A stretch of DNA of 64,000 bases, taken from Paenibacillus swuensis (lineage in GTDB: Bacteria > Bacillota > Bacilli > Paenibacillales > DY6). The position numbers were made by a program, and so were the translations under genes. Below the pieces are notes generated by a model. It was given only the letters and a program-made list of their open reading frames with translations. It did no database searches and was not told the origin of the DNA. Each line of letters opens with the position of its first letter. Position 1 is the first letter of the stretch. Below, piece by piece: positions 8,421 through 16,193 of the stretch. The stretch is taken from the NCBI RefSeq assembly GCF_001644605.1, contig NZ_CP011388.1:2217001-2281000 (forward strand), given 5' to 3'.

Positions 8421-9071
8421 TTATATTGTCATCGATTCTTCTCTCCGCTCGTACTGGACCAGTCCCTTGGAGGAAGCATACAAAGCCGCTTTCGTGCGGT
8501 CGGTTACGTTGAGTTTCATGAGAATCTGGCTCACGTGTTTCTTGACCGTGAACTCCGATATGAATAATTCCAATGCGATCTCCTTGTTGGAATGACCTCT
8601 GCCGAGAGCAATCAGCACTTCCAACTCTTTAGGAGTAAGCTCAGAGAAATCCGAGTCTTCCTTAGGATCCAGCAAATAGTCTGTAAACGCCGGATCATAA
8701 TACTTACGCCCGCGTGAAACCACATCAACGGCGTACAATAAATCCTCAGGCAAGGCTTCCTTCAGACACAGCCCTTCAACTTGCAGGGTTTGCGCCAAGT
8801 TCAGTTCGCTCCGGGTAGCTGATGACGTCAGGATCATAAACTTGGATAGATGCCCTGCTTTCTTCGCTTCCTGGATGAAGTGCAGTCCGCTCTCGCTCCC
8901 TAAGTTTAAATCCACCAGAACCATGTGGGGGTGTTTCTCATTCATGAGCATCAATGCTTCCTGGCTGTTCGAGGCTTCGCCCACGATACGCACACAATTT
9001 CCGGATGAAATAATCATGCGGATCCCCTGGCGAACCAGCGGATGATCGTCAAGAATAATCATATCTAACAT
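8421..9071 (-). CDS. NarL/LuxR-family response regulator
   Basis: 216-residue DNA-binding response regulator. The receiver domain starts MLDMIILDDHPLVRQG with acidic pocket D8/D9 and the phosphoacceptor Asp near residue 54 (VLVDLNLG). The C-terminal LuxR helix-turn-helix (about 148-205) contains LTPKELEVLIALGRGHSNKE and the recognition helix SEFTVKKHVSQI. It is convergent to the exported-protein operon and divergent from the histidine kinase at 9198, an arrangement that suggests autoregulation. Its promoter region holds the same half-site as the exported-protein promoter, so it is the best candidate regulator of that operon. Confidence 0.88.
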   Translation of the reverse strand: MLDMIILDDHPLVRQGIRMIISSGNCVRIVGEASNSQEALMLMNEKHPHMVLVDLNLGSESGLHFIQEAKKAGHLSKFMILTSSATRSELNLAQTLQVEGLCLKEALPEDLLYAVDVVSRGRKYYDPAFTDYLLDPKEDSDFSELTPKELEVLIALGRGHSNKEIALELFISEFTVKKHVSQILMKLNVTDRTKAALYASSKGLVQYERREESMTI

Positions 9072-9093
9072 AGATGTCCCCCGTAGAATAAAA

Positions 9094-9114
9094 ATATGGT
9101 ACAGTGTAGTACAT
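9094..9114. promoter_or_regulatory. Dyad between divergent regulator and kinase genes
   Basis: ATATGGTAC followed six bases later by GTACAT, in the divergent promoter of the response regulator and histidine kinase. It shares ATATGGTAC and an opposed TAC-AT half with the dyad at 5865-5884. Likely autoregulatory site; inference. Confidence 0.45.
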
Positions 9115-9197
9115 AAGACCTAAATGCTTCCTGCATTTCCCATTGTATATGATTATAACCTATTAATCTACAAAAAATTTTAGGAGAATAGATACAG

Positions 9198-10751
9198 ATG
9201 ATGGAAGAACCGATCCTCAGGTATGGAACTATCGGGTTGAAATGGTGCTTGTTCGTTGCCGGTATTGCGAGTTACGCTTACGGCCTCGGCCATCTTGCCG
9301 GTGTGATGCTGATTGCCCTATTTGTGCAAACCTTACAGATGATATTGCAGTTCAAGAGGACAAGGGGTATCCCGTTCCAGATCACCGTTACCGGATCCCT
9401 TATGTTCAATATGTACTTGCTGGGGGTTACAGGCGGTTTGTCCAGCCCCTTTCTGTTGTATGTCCTCGCTGACTTGTTGTGTGTGAAGTTGATAATGAAA
9501 CGAAAACTCTACTATGTTGTAACGGCCGTATATCTGGTAAGTATTCCTATTGTATTTGCTAGTTCAGGTATCACTACAATCTATGAGCATAGATATTATG
9601 CGGTGTACGGGTTTTATATTTGCCTGTTCTATGGACTGTCCGCGGGGCTTCAATGGATTTCAGGCAAGGTGATGCGGGAAATTCGCAATGCGGTAACCCT
9701 TTACTCTCATCATCGGTTACATACAAGAGTCCTCCAGCATGATAGAATTCGCGGATTGGAGCAGCTGCTTGCTTCCGTTCTGAATCGAAGCGGCAAAGAT
9801 GTGATGCTGACCTTCACAAAGCCCGGCTTGCAAGGCACGGAGCAAGAGTGGAGTCATGTCTATTACGCGAACTATTTAAAGCTTCATCCGCCTGCGAGGG
9901 TAAAGTCCTATCTTGTGCTTCCCTCCATTACAGGAGATCCTTACTCTACCTATGTACAAGGTTTAAAGGATCGTAAAGGCGTTCCTTACGGATGGTTACT
10001 GATCAGGGCTCAGCGGAATGAAATCAACATCTTGCATCAATTGTATATTCGAATCGTCCTCATGAGTTTGGAAACGGCCTACGATCAGGAGGCATCAGCA
10101 ATCGAGATGCAAGAGAAGGCTGTTCTGCTGGAGCGAAATCAGATTGCCCAGAACATTCATGACGGTATCGCGCAAGAACTGTTCTTCATCTCCATCCAAT
10201 TATTTCAACTCCGGAGCGCCTTGCCGGCTGAAGCTGAACAAGAAGCTCTTCCCTTGCTCAGAGAAATCGAGAAGAAGGTCAAGGACAGCCACCGGGGCAT
10301 GCGCAATTACATTATGGAGCTTAAAGACGAGAAGCGTAAAATCAACCTTCACCATGCTATTGAGACACTGCTTGACCGGATTACAGCGAATACCGGCGTG
10401 ACTCCGGTTTTCAGGAAATCGGGTTGGGTTCCCGATGAAAGGCTGGAAGTGGAAGAGGCTATTTATCACCTTGTGGAGGAAGCCGCAAATAATGTCATCA
10501 AACATGCGAAAGCTACGCGGTTGCAGGTAAACTTAGAAGTTACGAGCGTGCAATGGACCATCGTCATTCACGATGACGGTGTCGGTATGGAAGACATCAC
10601 GGCGGCTCAAGTGAGTGGCAGGTTTGGGCTTACAGGGATGGAGAACCGGATAAAGTCATTCAACGGCGCCATTTCATTCCAATCCGATCTATCATCAGGC
10701 ACTACAGTAACAGCCTATATTCCAAGGGAGAGGACCCGGGCCTATGTATAA
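9198..10751 (+). CDS. Membrane sensor histidine kinase (HisKA_3/NarX type)
   Basis: 517-residue kinase. The first ~155 residues hold about five membrane segments with short loops, so sensing is probably in or at the membrane. A linker with a degenerate GAF-like region (about 180-300) follows. The H-box is RNQIAQNIHDGIAQELFF near residue 313, with the dimerisation helix after it, and the ATPase domain shows EEAANNVIKHA (N-box, near 427), DDGVGM and GLTGMENR. This class partners NarL-type regulators. It overlaps the next gene by eight bases and is divergent from the regulator at 8421, giving it two possible partners. Confidence 0.88.
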   Translation: MMEEPILRYGTIGLKWCLFVAGIASYAYGLGHLAGVMLIALFVQTLQMILQFKRTRGIPFQITVTGSLMFNMYLLGVTGGLSSPFLLYVLADLLCVKLIMKRKLYYVVTAVYLVSIPIVFASSGITTIYEHRYYAVYGFYICLFYGLSAGLQWISGKVMREIRNAVTLYSHHRLHTRVLQHDRIRGLEQLLASVLNRSGKDVMLTFTKPGLQGTEQEWSHVYYANYLKLHPPARVKSYLVLPSITGDPYSTYVQGLKDRKGVPYGWLLIRAQRNEINILHQLYIRIVLMSLETAYDQEASAIEMQEKAVLLERNQIAQNIHDGIAQELFFISIQLFQLRSALPAEAEQEALPLLREIEKKVKDSHRGMRNYIMELKDEKRKINLHHAIETLLDRITANTGVTPVFRKSGWVPDERLEVEEAIYHLVEEAANNVIKHAKATRLQVNLEVTSVQWTIVIHDDGVGMEDITAAQVSGRFGLTGMENRIKSFNGAISFQSDLSSGTTVTAYIPRERTRAYV

Positions 10752-11136
10752 AGTGTTGATTGCGGACGATCAAGCGATAATCAGACAAGGACTGCGCATC
10801 TTGCTCCGGGGATGTCCGGAATTTCAAGTGATTGGGGAAGCTTCCGACGGCGATGAAGCGCTGGAGCGATCGCTGAGTTTGCAGCCGGAGCTTGTGCTCA
10901 CTGACCTCAAGATGCCCGGTATATCTGTGATTGAAGGCGCGAAACAGCTGAAAAGCGTTTATCCCGGGATTAAGGTTATTATTTTGACCGCGTTAGATGA
11001 GAGTGAAGATGTCTATAAAGCCATGAGAGCCGGCGTTGACGGTTATTTGATGAAAGATACGGAGCCGGAAGTTATTATAAGTGTTCTGCGCAAAGTGATG
11101 ACCGGGGAGCATGTATTCCGCTCAAGTCAAGAATAG
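10744..11136 (+). CDS. Receiver-only response regulator (NarL type without HTH)
   Basis: 130 residues forming only a receiver domain: MYKVLIADDQAIIRQG with D8-D9 acidic residues, phosphoacceptor in LVLTDLKMPG near residue 54, conserved T/K further on (TALDE, MKDTEPE). The protein ends just where a NarL linker would lead to the LuxR helix-turn-helix, and no HTH is coded in any frame before the next gene 20 bases on. It may be a true single-domain regulator acting by protein contact, perhaps on the adjacent HD-GYP-like protein or as a phosphate sink, or a trimmed NarL gene. Confidence 0.82.
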   Translation: MYKVLIADDQAIIRQGLRILLRGCPEFQVIGEASDGDEALERSLSLQPELVLTDLKMPGISVIEGAKQLKSVYPGIKVIILTALDESEDVYKAMRAGVDGYLMKDTEPEVIISVLRKVMTGEHVFRSSQE

Positions 11137-11156
11137 ATGATTAAGGGGGGAGTCTC

Positions 11157-12284
11157 ATGTTGAAGTTGAAGTTGGATCGATGGATCCGGGTGCCTGTTCC
11201 TCGCCTGATTTTCGGATTATGGACCGTTGTAACCGCAATAGGCGCCTGTCTAGTATTCGTGTATGGTTTAATCGAAGGGGCGCATAGGGATACCGTTTCT
11301 ACTTCGGCGGCATTGGCTATTCTGATTGTTGTTATTGGATTAGGCCAAATTCAGAGAAATATATCCGCAAGTATGAGGGAGCGGGCGAATCTTACCGCTT
11401 TATTCCTCTTTCTGATCATGGGGGTAATTTCCGTCTACAGCCCAATTCCCGCGGAATACCGATGGATCGCGTTGCTGCTGTTTCCCTTGTCCATCAGTGT
11501 TCTGTTCAATAGTACGGTGTATAGACGATGGTGTGCGTTTTTTATACTTTTTGCTACGAGTTGTAACTTCATAGAGCTCATTTCCCTATCACCTGATACG
11601 TCCCGCTTACTGTTAACCATGATGACCCGGTTCCTGTTTGCAGGGCTCAGTATCGGCTTGGGGGCAATTGTTATTATTTCGTATCAGCAGAGCCGGGGGA
11701 AGCTGGAAGCGGACTATTTGGAATTGCAAAAGGAACAGGTGATTAACCTCCTCCAATGCTTTATTCCCGTCGGGGAGCGCAAAACGCAAACGTCCCGTCA
11801 GGAAATTACCAATATGAGCAACTTGCTTACGCAATTAGCGACCCGACATGATGGTTTACAGGTGCAGAAGTGGGAGATCGATTTGTTATCGCTGCTGCAT
11901 TTTGTGAGCAGAGTCAAGCTACCGGATTATATGTTCGAGAAAGAAGGCAAGCTCTCGGATTTCGAATTGGAAGTCGTGCAGGAGCATTGTTATATGGCCA
12001 AGGAGCTTTGCGAGGACATTCCCGGGCTGCAGCATGTGAAGACAGTGTTTCTCTATCACCATGAGAAAGTGGACGGCACAGGGTATCCGGCGCAGTTGAG
12101 AGGGGATCAGATCCCGGAGCTATCGCAGATGTTGGGGTTGGTGGAGGTGTTCCTGGCGATGACTACGCCGCGGTCCTACCGGCAGCCGATGACGGAAGCG
12201 GAGGCGTATCGCGAGATTCAGAAGCTGAGCGGGACGTCGTTCAGGGCGGATATCGTGGAAACGTTCGGGAGGATGATAAGCTGA
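11157..12284 (+). CDS. Membrane protein with degenerate HD-GYP domain
   Basis: 375-residue protein. About six hydrophobic segments fill residues 12-175, then a C-terminal HD-GYP-like domain. Normal HD-GYP phosphodiesterases cleave cyclic-di-GMP with a two- or three-metal site. Here the GYP half is well kept (HHEKVDGTGYP, near residue 301), but the HD motif position reads LLHFVSRVKLPDYMF (near 244), so the catalytic Asp is Phe and the HDIGK signature is lost, and the usual HPxxG is HCYMA. It is therefore probably not an active phosphodiesterase but a binding or signalling module. ATG follows AAGGGGGGAG. It ends inside the 14-bp repeat array. Confidence 0.75.
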   Translation: MLKLKLDRWIRVPVPRLIFGLWTVVTAIGACLVFVYGLIEGAHRDTVSTSAALAILIVVIGLGQIQRNISASMRERANLTALFLFLIMGVISVYSPIPAEYRWIALLLFPLSISVLFNSTVYRRWCAFFILFATSCNFIELISLSPDTSRLLLTMMTRFLFAGLSIGLGAIVIISYQQSRGKLEADYLELQKEQVINLLQCFIPVGERKTQTSRQEITNMSNLLTQLATRHDGLQVQKWEIDLLSLLHFVSRVKLPDYMFEKEGKLSDFELEVVQEHCYMAKELCEDIPGLQHVKTVFLYHHEKVDGTGYPAQLRGDQIPELSQMLGLVEVFLAMTTPRSYRQPMTEAEAYREIQKLSGTSFRADIVETFGRMIS

Positions 12285-12447
12285 TTGTCGAAAAGCGGAC
12301 TCTCGATAGCGAATGGTTGAAGGCTGACTGTCGATAACGGAATGAGCAGAGCAGATCGTACAGAGCAGATAGTACAGAGCAAATTGTCGGCAGCAGACTG
12401 TGCAGAGCAGATCGTGAAGAGCAGATTGTCGTCAGCGGACTGTCGAA
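12279..12447. repeat. Tandem array of twelve 14-bp repeats
   Basis: From the stop codon of the HD-GYP-like gene onward the sequence divides into consecutive units (first 15 bp, then eleven of 14 bp) with consensus near AGCAGATTGTCGAA; examples are AGCAGATCGTACAG, AGCAGATAGTACAG and AGCGGACTGTCGAA. Units from 12350 are the most alike, the first four more diverged. Fourteen is not a multiple of three and the array lies between genes. It directly precedes the adaA promoter. Confidence 0.85.
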
Positions 12448-12472
12448 ATCTTGCTTTCGTAACCGTGAAGCC

Positions 12473-12501
12473 TTTAAACGCGGACCTCTTCGGGGTATAC
12501 T
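12473..12501 (+). promoter_or_regulatory. Promoter of adaA-adaB
   Basis: TTTAAA and TATACT separated by exactly 17 bases, 19 bases before the adaA start. Expected to be the Ada-responsive promoter in the family's known autoregulation by methylated Ada; the Ada-binding box itself was not identified. Confidence 0.6.
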
Positions 12502-12520
12502 GACGTCAAGAGGTGAGGAC

Positions 12521-13099
12521 ATGGAGCGACAGCTGTTCGAGCACATTTACGAAACGATTGCGAAGAAAGAAACGACCTATGACGGCGTTTATTATACTTG
12601 TGTGCGTACGACGAGGATTTTCTGCAGGCCATCGTGCCGGGCGAGAACACCCTATGCGAAGAATGTTACGTTCGTAACTTCGGCGGAAGATGCGGTAGAG
12701 GCGGGCTATCGTCCGTGCAAGCGATGCGTTCCCGAAGCGCCCGGCGCCCAGGGACCCGAGGAGCGGTTGGCGGAACGGGTGGACGTGCTGATACGGCAGC
12801 AGCTGGGTCAGCCGGTCACGCTGAAATCGCTGGCCGACCAGCTGGCGGTGAGCCCGTTTCACTTGCAGCGCTTGTACACGCGGGTGAAGGGCTATAGCCC
12901 GGCGGAGCAGCTGAAGAGCGAACGGTTGGCTGAAGCGAAGCGGCGGCTGCGTAAAGGGGACGAGGCCATAGCGGCCATCGGCGCGGCGGTCGGCTTCCGC
13001 AGCCCGTCGCATTTCGCGGCTTGGCTGCGCCGGGAAACCGGGCTGACGCCCACGGAGCTTCAACAGCTTACAGCGCCGGAAGGAGGAGAAGAGTTATGA
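12521..13099 (+). CDS. adaA: AdaA: methylphosphotriester-DNA methyltransferase and activator
   Basis: 192 residues. The N-terminal Ada zinc domain has four cysteines at 35, 39, 66 and 69 (FCRPSC and CKRC); in the family one of them accepts a methyl group from DNA phosphotriesters, which switches on DNA binding. The C-terminal AraC helix-turn-helix covers about residues 85-185. Together it senses alkylation and activates the ada operon. The next gene, adaB, overlaps the stop codon (ATGA), the Bacillus subtilis arrangement. ATG is preceded by AGAGGTGAGG. Confidence 0.93.
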   Translation: MERQLFEHIYETIAKKETTYDGVYYTCVRTTRIFCRPSCRARTPYAKNVTFVTSAEDAVEAGYRPCKRCVPEAPGAQGPEERLAERVDVLIRQQLGQPVTLKSLADQLAVSPFHLQRLYTRVKGYSPAEQLKSERLAEAKRRLRKGDEAIAAIGAAVGFRSPSHFAAWLRRETGLTPTELQQLTAPEGGEEL

Positions 13100-13653
13100 T
13101 GAAATCATCGAGTATATACTGGTCCGCGCTGGATATCCTGGGCGAGCATTGGACGGTGCTGGCTACGGACAAGGGATTGTGCCGGATATTCTACCCGCAC
13201 AATCAGCTGGAAGAGGCGTTGCCCTGGATCCAGCGATATCAACCCGGCGCGCAGTTAACGGAAGCGCCGGAGATGATCGAACGTTTAGGAGTAGCGGAAT
13301 TGTTGCGGGGTTATTTTGGCGGGGAGCGGGTGACGTTTGATGCCGTTCCGCTGGACCTGTGGGGCACCCCGTTTCAACAAGAGGTGTGGAAAGCGCTCCG
13401 TGAGATCCCGTACGGAACCACCAGTTCGTACCGCGATCTTGCAATCGCGATCAATCGTCCGCAGGCGGTTCGGGCGGTCGGGGCGGCCAACGGGGCGAAT
13501 CCGATTCCCATCGTCGTGCCTTGCCACCGCGTCATCGGTGCGAACCGCACGCTGGTCGGCTACCGCGGTGGTTTGAACATGAAGACGCGGTTGCTGCAGC
13601 TTGAAGGCGTGGAGCCGGTCGAGCCTGCAGGGCATGCGAGATTCTTGTTCTAG
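13096..13653 (+). CDS. adaB: AdaB: O6-methylguanine-DNA methyltransferase
   Basis: 185-residue suicide repair enzyme that moves the methyl group of O6-methylguanine to its own cysteine, C143 in VVPCHRVIG. Other motifs are the RAVGAANGANP helix and the C-terminal GYRGGLNMK. Start at 13096 overlaps the adaA stop and follows GGAGGAG; an upstream in-frame extension to 13021 has no ribosome site. Contrast with the alkyltransferase-like protein at 44871, in which this Cys is Trp. Confidence 0.93.
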   Translation: MMKSSSIYWSALDILGEHWTVLATDKGLCRIFYPHNQLEEALPWIQRYQPGAQLTEAPEMIERLGVAELLRGYFGGERVTFDAVPLDLWGTPFQQEVWKALREIPYGTTSSYRDLAIAINRPQAVRAVGAANGANPIPIVVPCHRVIGANRTLVGYRGGLNMKTRLLQLEGVEPVEPAGHARFLF

Positions 13654-13660
13654 TGAAAAA

Positions 13661-14239
13661 TTCTAAGGAACCCCAGCGGCGCTATGGGAGGAAAATGACC
13701 ACCTTTTAGATTCTAAGGAACCCCAGCAACGCTAATGTGTTTAAAGTGATGATGGAGAGGGTGCATTGGGCGAAATAGCGTGTCTGAGGTTCGTTAGCGT
13801 GGAAAAGTGAGCGAAATGCGCGTAATAAGACCACTAGAGTTCGTTAGAATAAAAGTAGCTTTATACAGCAAATACCTGCATTATAGCACCAATGAACGAA
13901 TATCCTAACACTCACATGACTCTAAGGAACCCTAGCGGCGCTATGGGAGGAAAATGACCACCTTCTAGATTCTAAGGAATCCCAGCAACGCTAATGTGTT
14001 TAAAGTGATGATGGAGAGGGTGCATGGGGCGAAATAGCGTGTCTGAGGTTCCTTAGCGTGGAAAAGTGGATGAATTTGGGCGGAATAAGACCACTGGAGT
14101 TCGTTAGACGATTTTAAAGTAACTTTATTCAGCAAATACCTGCATCAGAGCACCAATGAACGAATATCCTAGCACTCACATGATTCTAAGGAACCCCAGC
14201 GGCGCTATTGGAGGGAAATGACCACCTTTTAGATTCTAA
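13661..14239. repeat. Intergenic ~260-bp repeat, copies 1, 2 and left part of copy 3
   Basis: Three near-identical units begin at about 13661, 13920 and 14184 with TTCTAAGGAACCC. Each unit contains two forward TTCTAAGGAACCCCAGC motifs and later inverted versions (GTTCGTTAGCG, GTTCGTTAGAAT), so single strands could fold into several hairpins. No open reading frame fits. The third copy is cut at 14239 by the IS110-family element and resumes at 15998. A diverged relative with CTAACGAATCG cores lies at 23361-23553, so this is a dispersed intergenic repeat family of the genome. Confidence 0.85.
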
Positions 14240-14279
14240 ACATTCCTGTATGAGCTAAGAAATGAGCTTGGACAAAAAA

Positions 14280-14345
14280 CAGGAGCGCCTTGTATGATGG
14301 GGGTGTACGGGGTCATAGCCCTTAAGAAAACCCATCAGGAGGCGC
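14280..14345 (+). promoter_or_regulatory. Hairpin covering the transposase ribosome-binding site
   Basis: GGAGCGCCT pairs with AGGCGCTCC just before the start codon, extended by GATGGG with CCCATC. The downstream arm contains the AGGAGG Shine-Dalgarno, so the folded mRNA would hide it. This fits repression of transposase translation from read-through transcripts, or part of a 5' structured RNA. Confidence 0.65.
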
Positions 14346-14351
14346 TCCATA

Positions 14352-15632
14352 ATGAATTTTACTAAAAAAGATCAAACAAATCAACGGATTGAACGAATCA
14401 CCATGAAACATGCTGTCGTTGGAATCGACATTGCTAAAGATGCACACGCTGCTCAAATTACGGACTACCGCGGTCGGGCACTTACCCCTCGTCATCTTGC
14501 TTTTACCAATACCCAGGAGGGGTATGAGAGATTGCTTCGGTGGGTCAAGGATGTCCAGGCCAAGAAAGGGCTCTCCTATGTTGTTGTCGGGTTGGAACCT
14601 ACAGGACATTACTGGTTTAATCTCGCCCATTGGCTTCGTGAGCAAGGTGTGAAAGTCGTTCTGGTCAATCCTGTAACGACTCATCGCAACAAGGAAAACC
14701 GCGACAACAGCCCTTCCAAGAACGACCCTAAAGACGCATTGGTCATCGCCGATGTGGTCAGCAGAGGATACTATACGGAGTACAACCCGCAAGCTGACAC
14801 GTTTGAACAAATGAAGGCTATGGTAAGTCAGCGAGAGTTCTGGGTAAAGCAATCCGTCACTTACAAAAATCGCATCACGCGTTGGATCGACCTGTACTTC
14901 CCGGAGTTCAGTCAAGTGTTTCCCGACTGGACTCGCCTCCGTTCACTGGCCACGCTCCGTATTTATCCCTTGCCTTCTGACCTGGTAAACATTTCGGCGG
15001 ATCAGATATTAGATACATGGCGCGAGCAAGGAATGAAGCGAGTCGGAGGTGTAAGTGGCGTAGCCAAGGCGACAGAACTCCTGTCCGTTGCTCAGAGAAG
15101 TATTGGTAAAGCGAATGTCCCTGAAGAAGCTCGCCTAGAAATAAAATGCTTGTTGAAAGCGTATGATGAAGCTGTAGCCGCGCTTGATGCCATAGAACTC
15201 CACATGGAGACGTTGCTAGAGTCTCTGCCCCTTACGGAACAGCTCCAGAGCATTCACGGGCTTGGTTCCATGACCATTGCAACAATAATAGGCTGCGCGG
15301 GCGATCTTCGCCTTTATGCTCATGGACAGCAACTCCTGCGGCGAGCCGGTCTTAATTTAGCGGAGTCAACATCCGGCAGGCATAAGGGTCAAATTAAACT
15401 TTCCAAACGCGGAGACGCAACCTTAAGAAAACATTTCTTTTTAGCAGTGCTATGCCTGATCCGACAGCACCCGGACTTTAAAAGGTTTCATGAACACAAT
15501 GTTAAAGTCAAAGGGATGAAGAAAATGGTGTCGGTGTTTAAACTCATTGGCAAGCTTGCCCGTATGATCGTGGGCATGATTCAGCGCGGTGAGTCGTACC
15601 GTTCGGATTTACATTTCCAAGCAGTAGCCTAA
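14352..15632 (+). CDS. IS110-family transposase (DEDD)
   Basis: 426-residue recombinase. The N-terminal RuvC-like DEDD domain shows VVGIDIAKD (first Asp), VVVGLEPTGHYW (Glu) and NDPKDALVIADV (paired Asp). The C-terminal Tnp_20 domain has SIHGLGSMTIATIIG and the AESTSGRHKGQ stretch with the proposed catalytic Ser. Known IS110 enzymes are guided by an RNA from a noncoding end of the element (bridge or seek RNA). The frame is intact, so the element may be active. Start ATG 14352 follows AGGAGG. Confidence 0.95.
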   Translation: MNFTKKDQTNQRIERITMKHAVVGIDIAKDAHAAQITDYRGRALTPRHLAFTNTQEGYERLLRWVKDVQAKKGLSYVVVGLEPTGHYWFNLAHWLREQGVKVVLVNPVTTHRNKENRDNSPSKNDPKDALVIADVVSRGYYTEYNPQADTFEQMKAMVSQREFWVKQSVTYKNRITRWIDLYFPEFSQVFPDWTRLRSLATLRIYPLPSDLVNISADQILDTWREQGMKRVGGVSGVAKATELLSVAQRSIGKANVPEEARLEIKCLLKAYDEAVAALDAIELHMETLLESLPLTEQLQSIHGLGSMTIATIIGCAGDLRLYAHGQQLLRRAGLNLAESTSGRHKGQIKLSKRGDATLRKHFFLAVLCLIRQHPDFKRFHEHNVKVKGMKKMVSVFKLIGKLARMIVGMIQRGESYRSDLHFQAVA

Positions 15633-15661
15633 TTCACGAACACGCAACACTATGAATATTG

Positions 15662-15961
15662 ACTCATTCGCAGGATCTTACAATGCATAGAGAACCAAGT
15701 GTGGGATTCGTAAGGGCTTTGACCCATCTTCTAAACGCGACTGGTCTCCACGCCTTGGACAGGCATAACGAAGGAATGTAAGGGCAGTGACCCGTTGAGA
15801 CATGGGAGGGTAAGCCTCCAAGGGACAAGTGGAGTGTGCACTATATGGAAACACTATTCGTGACTTCTATTCCTGCATGCCCAAGTTCATGTTTCGAGGC
15901 TGATCGCCCCATATTCCTACAATGTTGGTTTGTTCAAAGCGATGATATCCTGCGAATGAGT
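15662..15961 (+). ncRNA. Candidate guide (bridge/seek) RNA region of the IS110 element
   Basis: About 300 noncoding bases after the transposase, enclosed by a perfect 15-bp inverted repeat (ACTCATTCGCAGGAT at 15662-15676 and its complement at 15947-15961). Inside are two direct repeats GTAAGGGC-N2-TGACCC at 15710 and 15778, and a GGAGG-GTAAG-CCTCC hairpin at 15805. IS110 relatives encode their guide RNA in such a noncoding end; those with it downstream resemble the IS1111 group. Assignment is by position and structure only. Confidence 0.55.
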
Positions 15962-15997
15962 GAGGATTTATGAGAAAACCCCTTAAATACGAGGGAC

Positions 15998-16143
15998 GAA
16001 TCCCAGTAGCGCTATTGTGTTTAAAGTGATGATGGAGTGGGTGCATTGGGCGAAATAGCGTGTCTGAGGTTCGTTAGCGTGGAAAAGTGAGCGAAATGCG
16101 CGTAATAAGACCACTGGAGTTCCTTAGAATAAAAGCAGCTTTA
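15998..16143. repeat. Right part of repeat copy 3 after the IS element
   Basis: Resumes the 260-bp unit at GAATCCCAG and continues through GTGTTTAAAGTGATGATGGA to the inverted TTCCTTAGAAT motif and AAAGCAGCTTTAT, where similarity stops, about 50 bases before the end of the LysR gene. Confidence 0.8.
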
Positions 16144-16193
16144 TCGAAGCACGGACGTGTCCTGACTCAACGAACCAGCTTGGCGGAATATCT

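Larger units (their letters stand above)
14240..15997 (+). mobile_element. IS110-family insertion sequence interrupting the third repeat copy
   Basis: Element limits come from comparing the intact repeat units with the split one: unit sequence runs to AGATTCTAA at 14239 and resumes with GAATCCCAG at 15998. This gives an element of about 1.76 kb with a 426-residue DEDD transposase, a short 5' region and an unusually long 3' noncoding region. Ends show no clear terminal inverted repeats or target duplication, as expected for IS110. Exact ends may be off by a few bases because units differ slightly. Confidence 0.8.

Noticed and set aside
12279-12447. CRISPR array
   Set aside because: Units are 14 bp without spacers and vary continuously; no cas genes are nearby.
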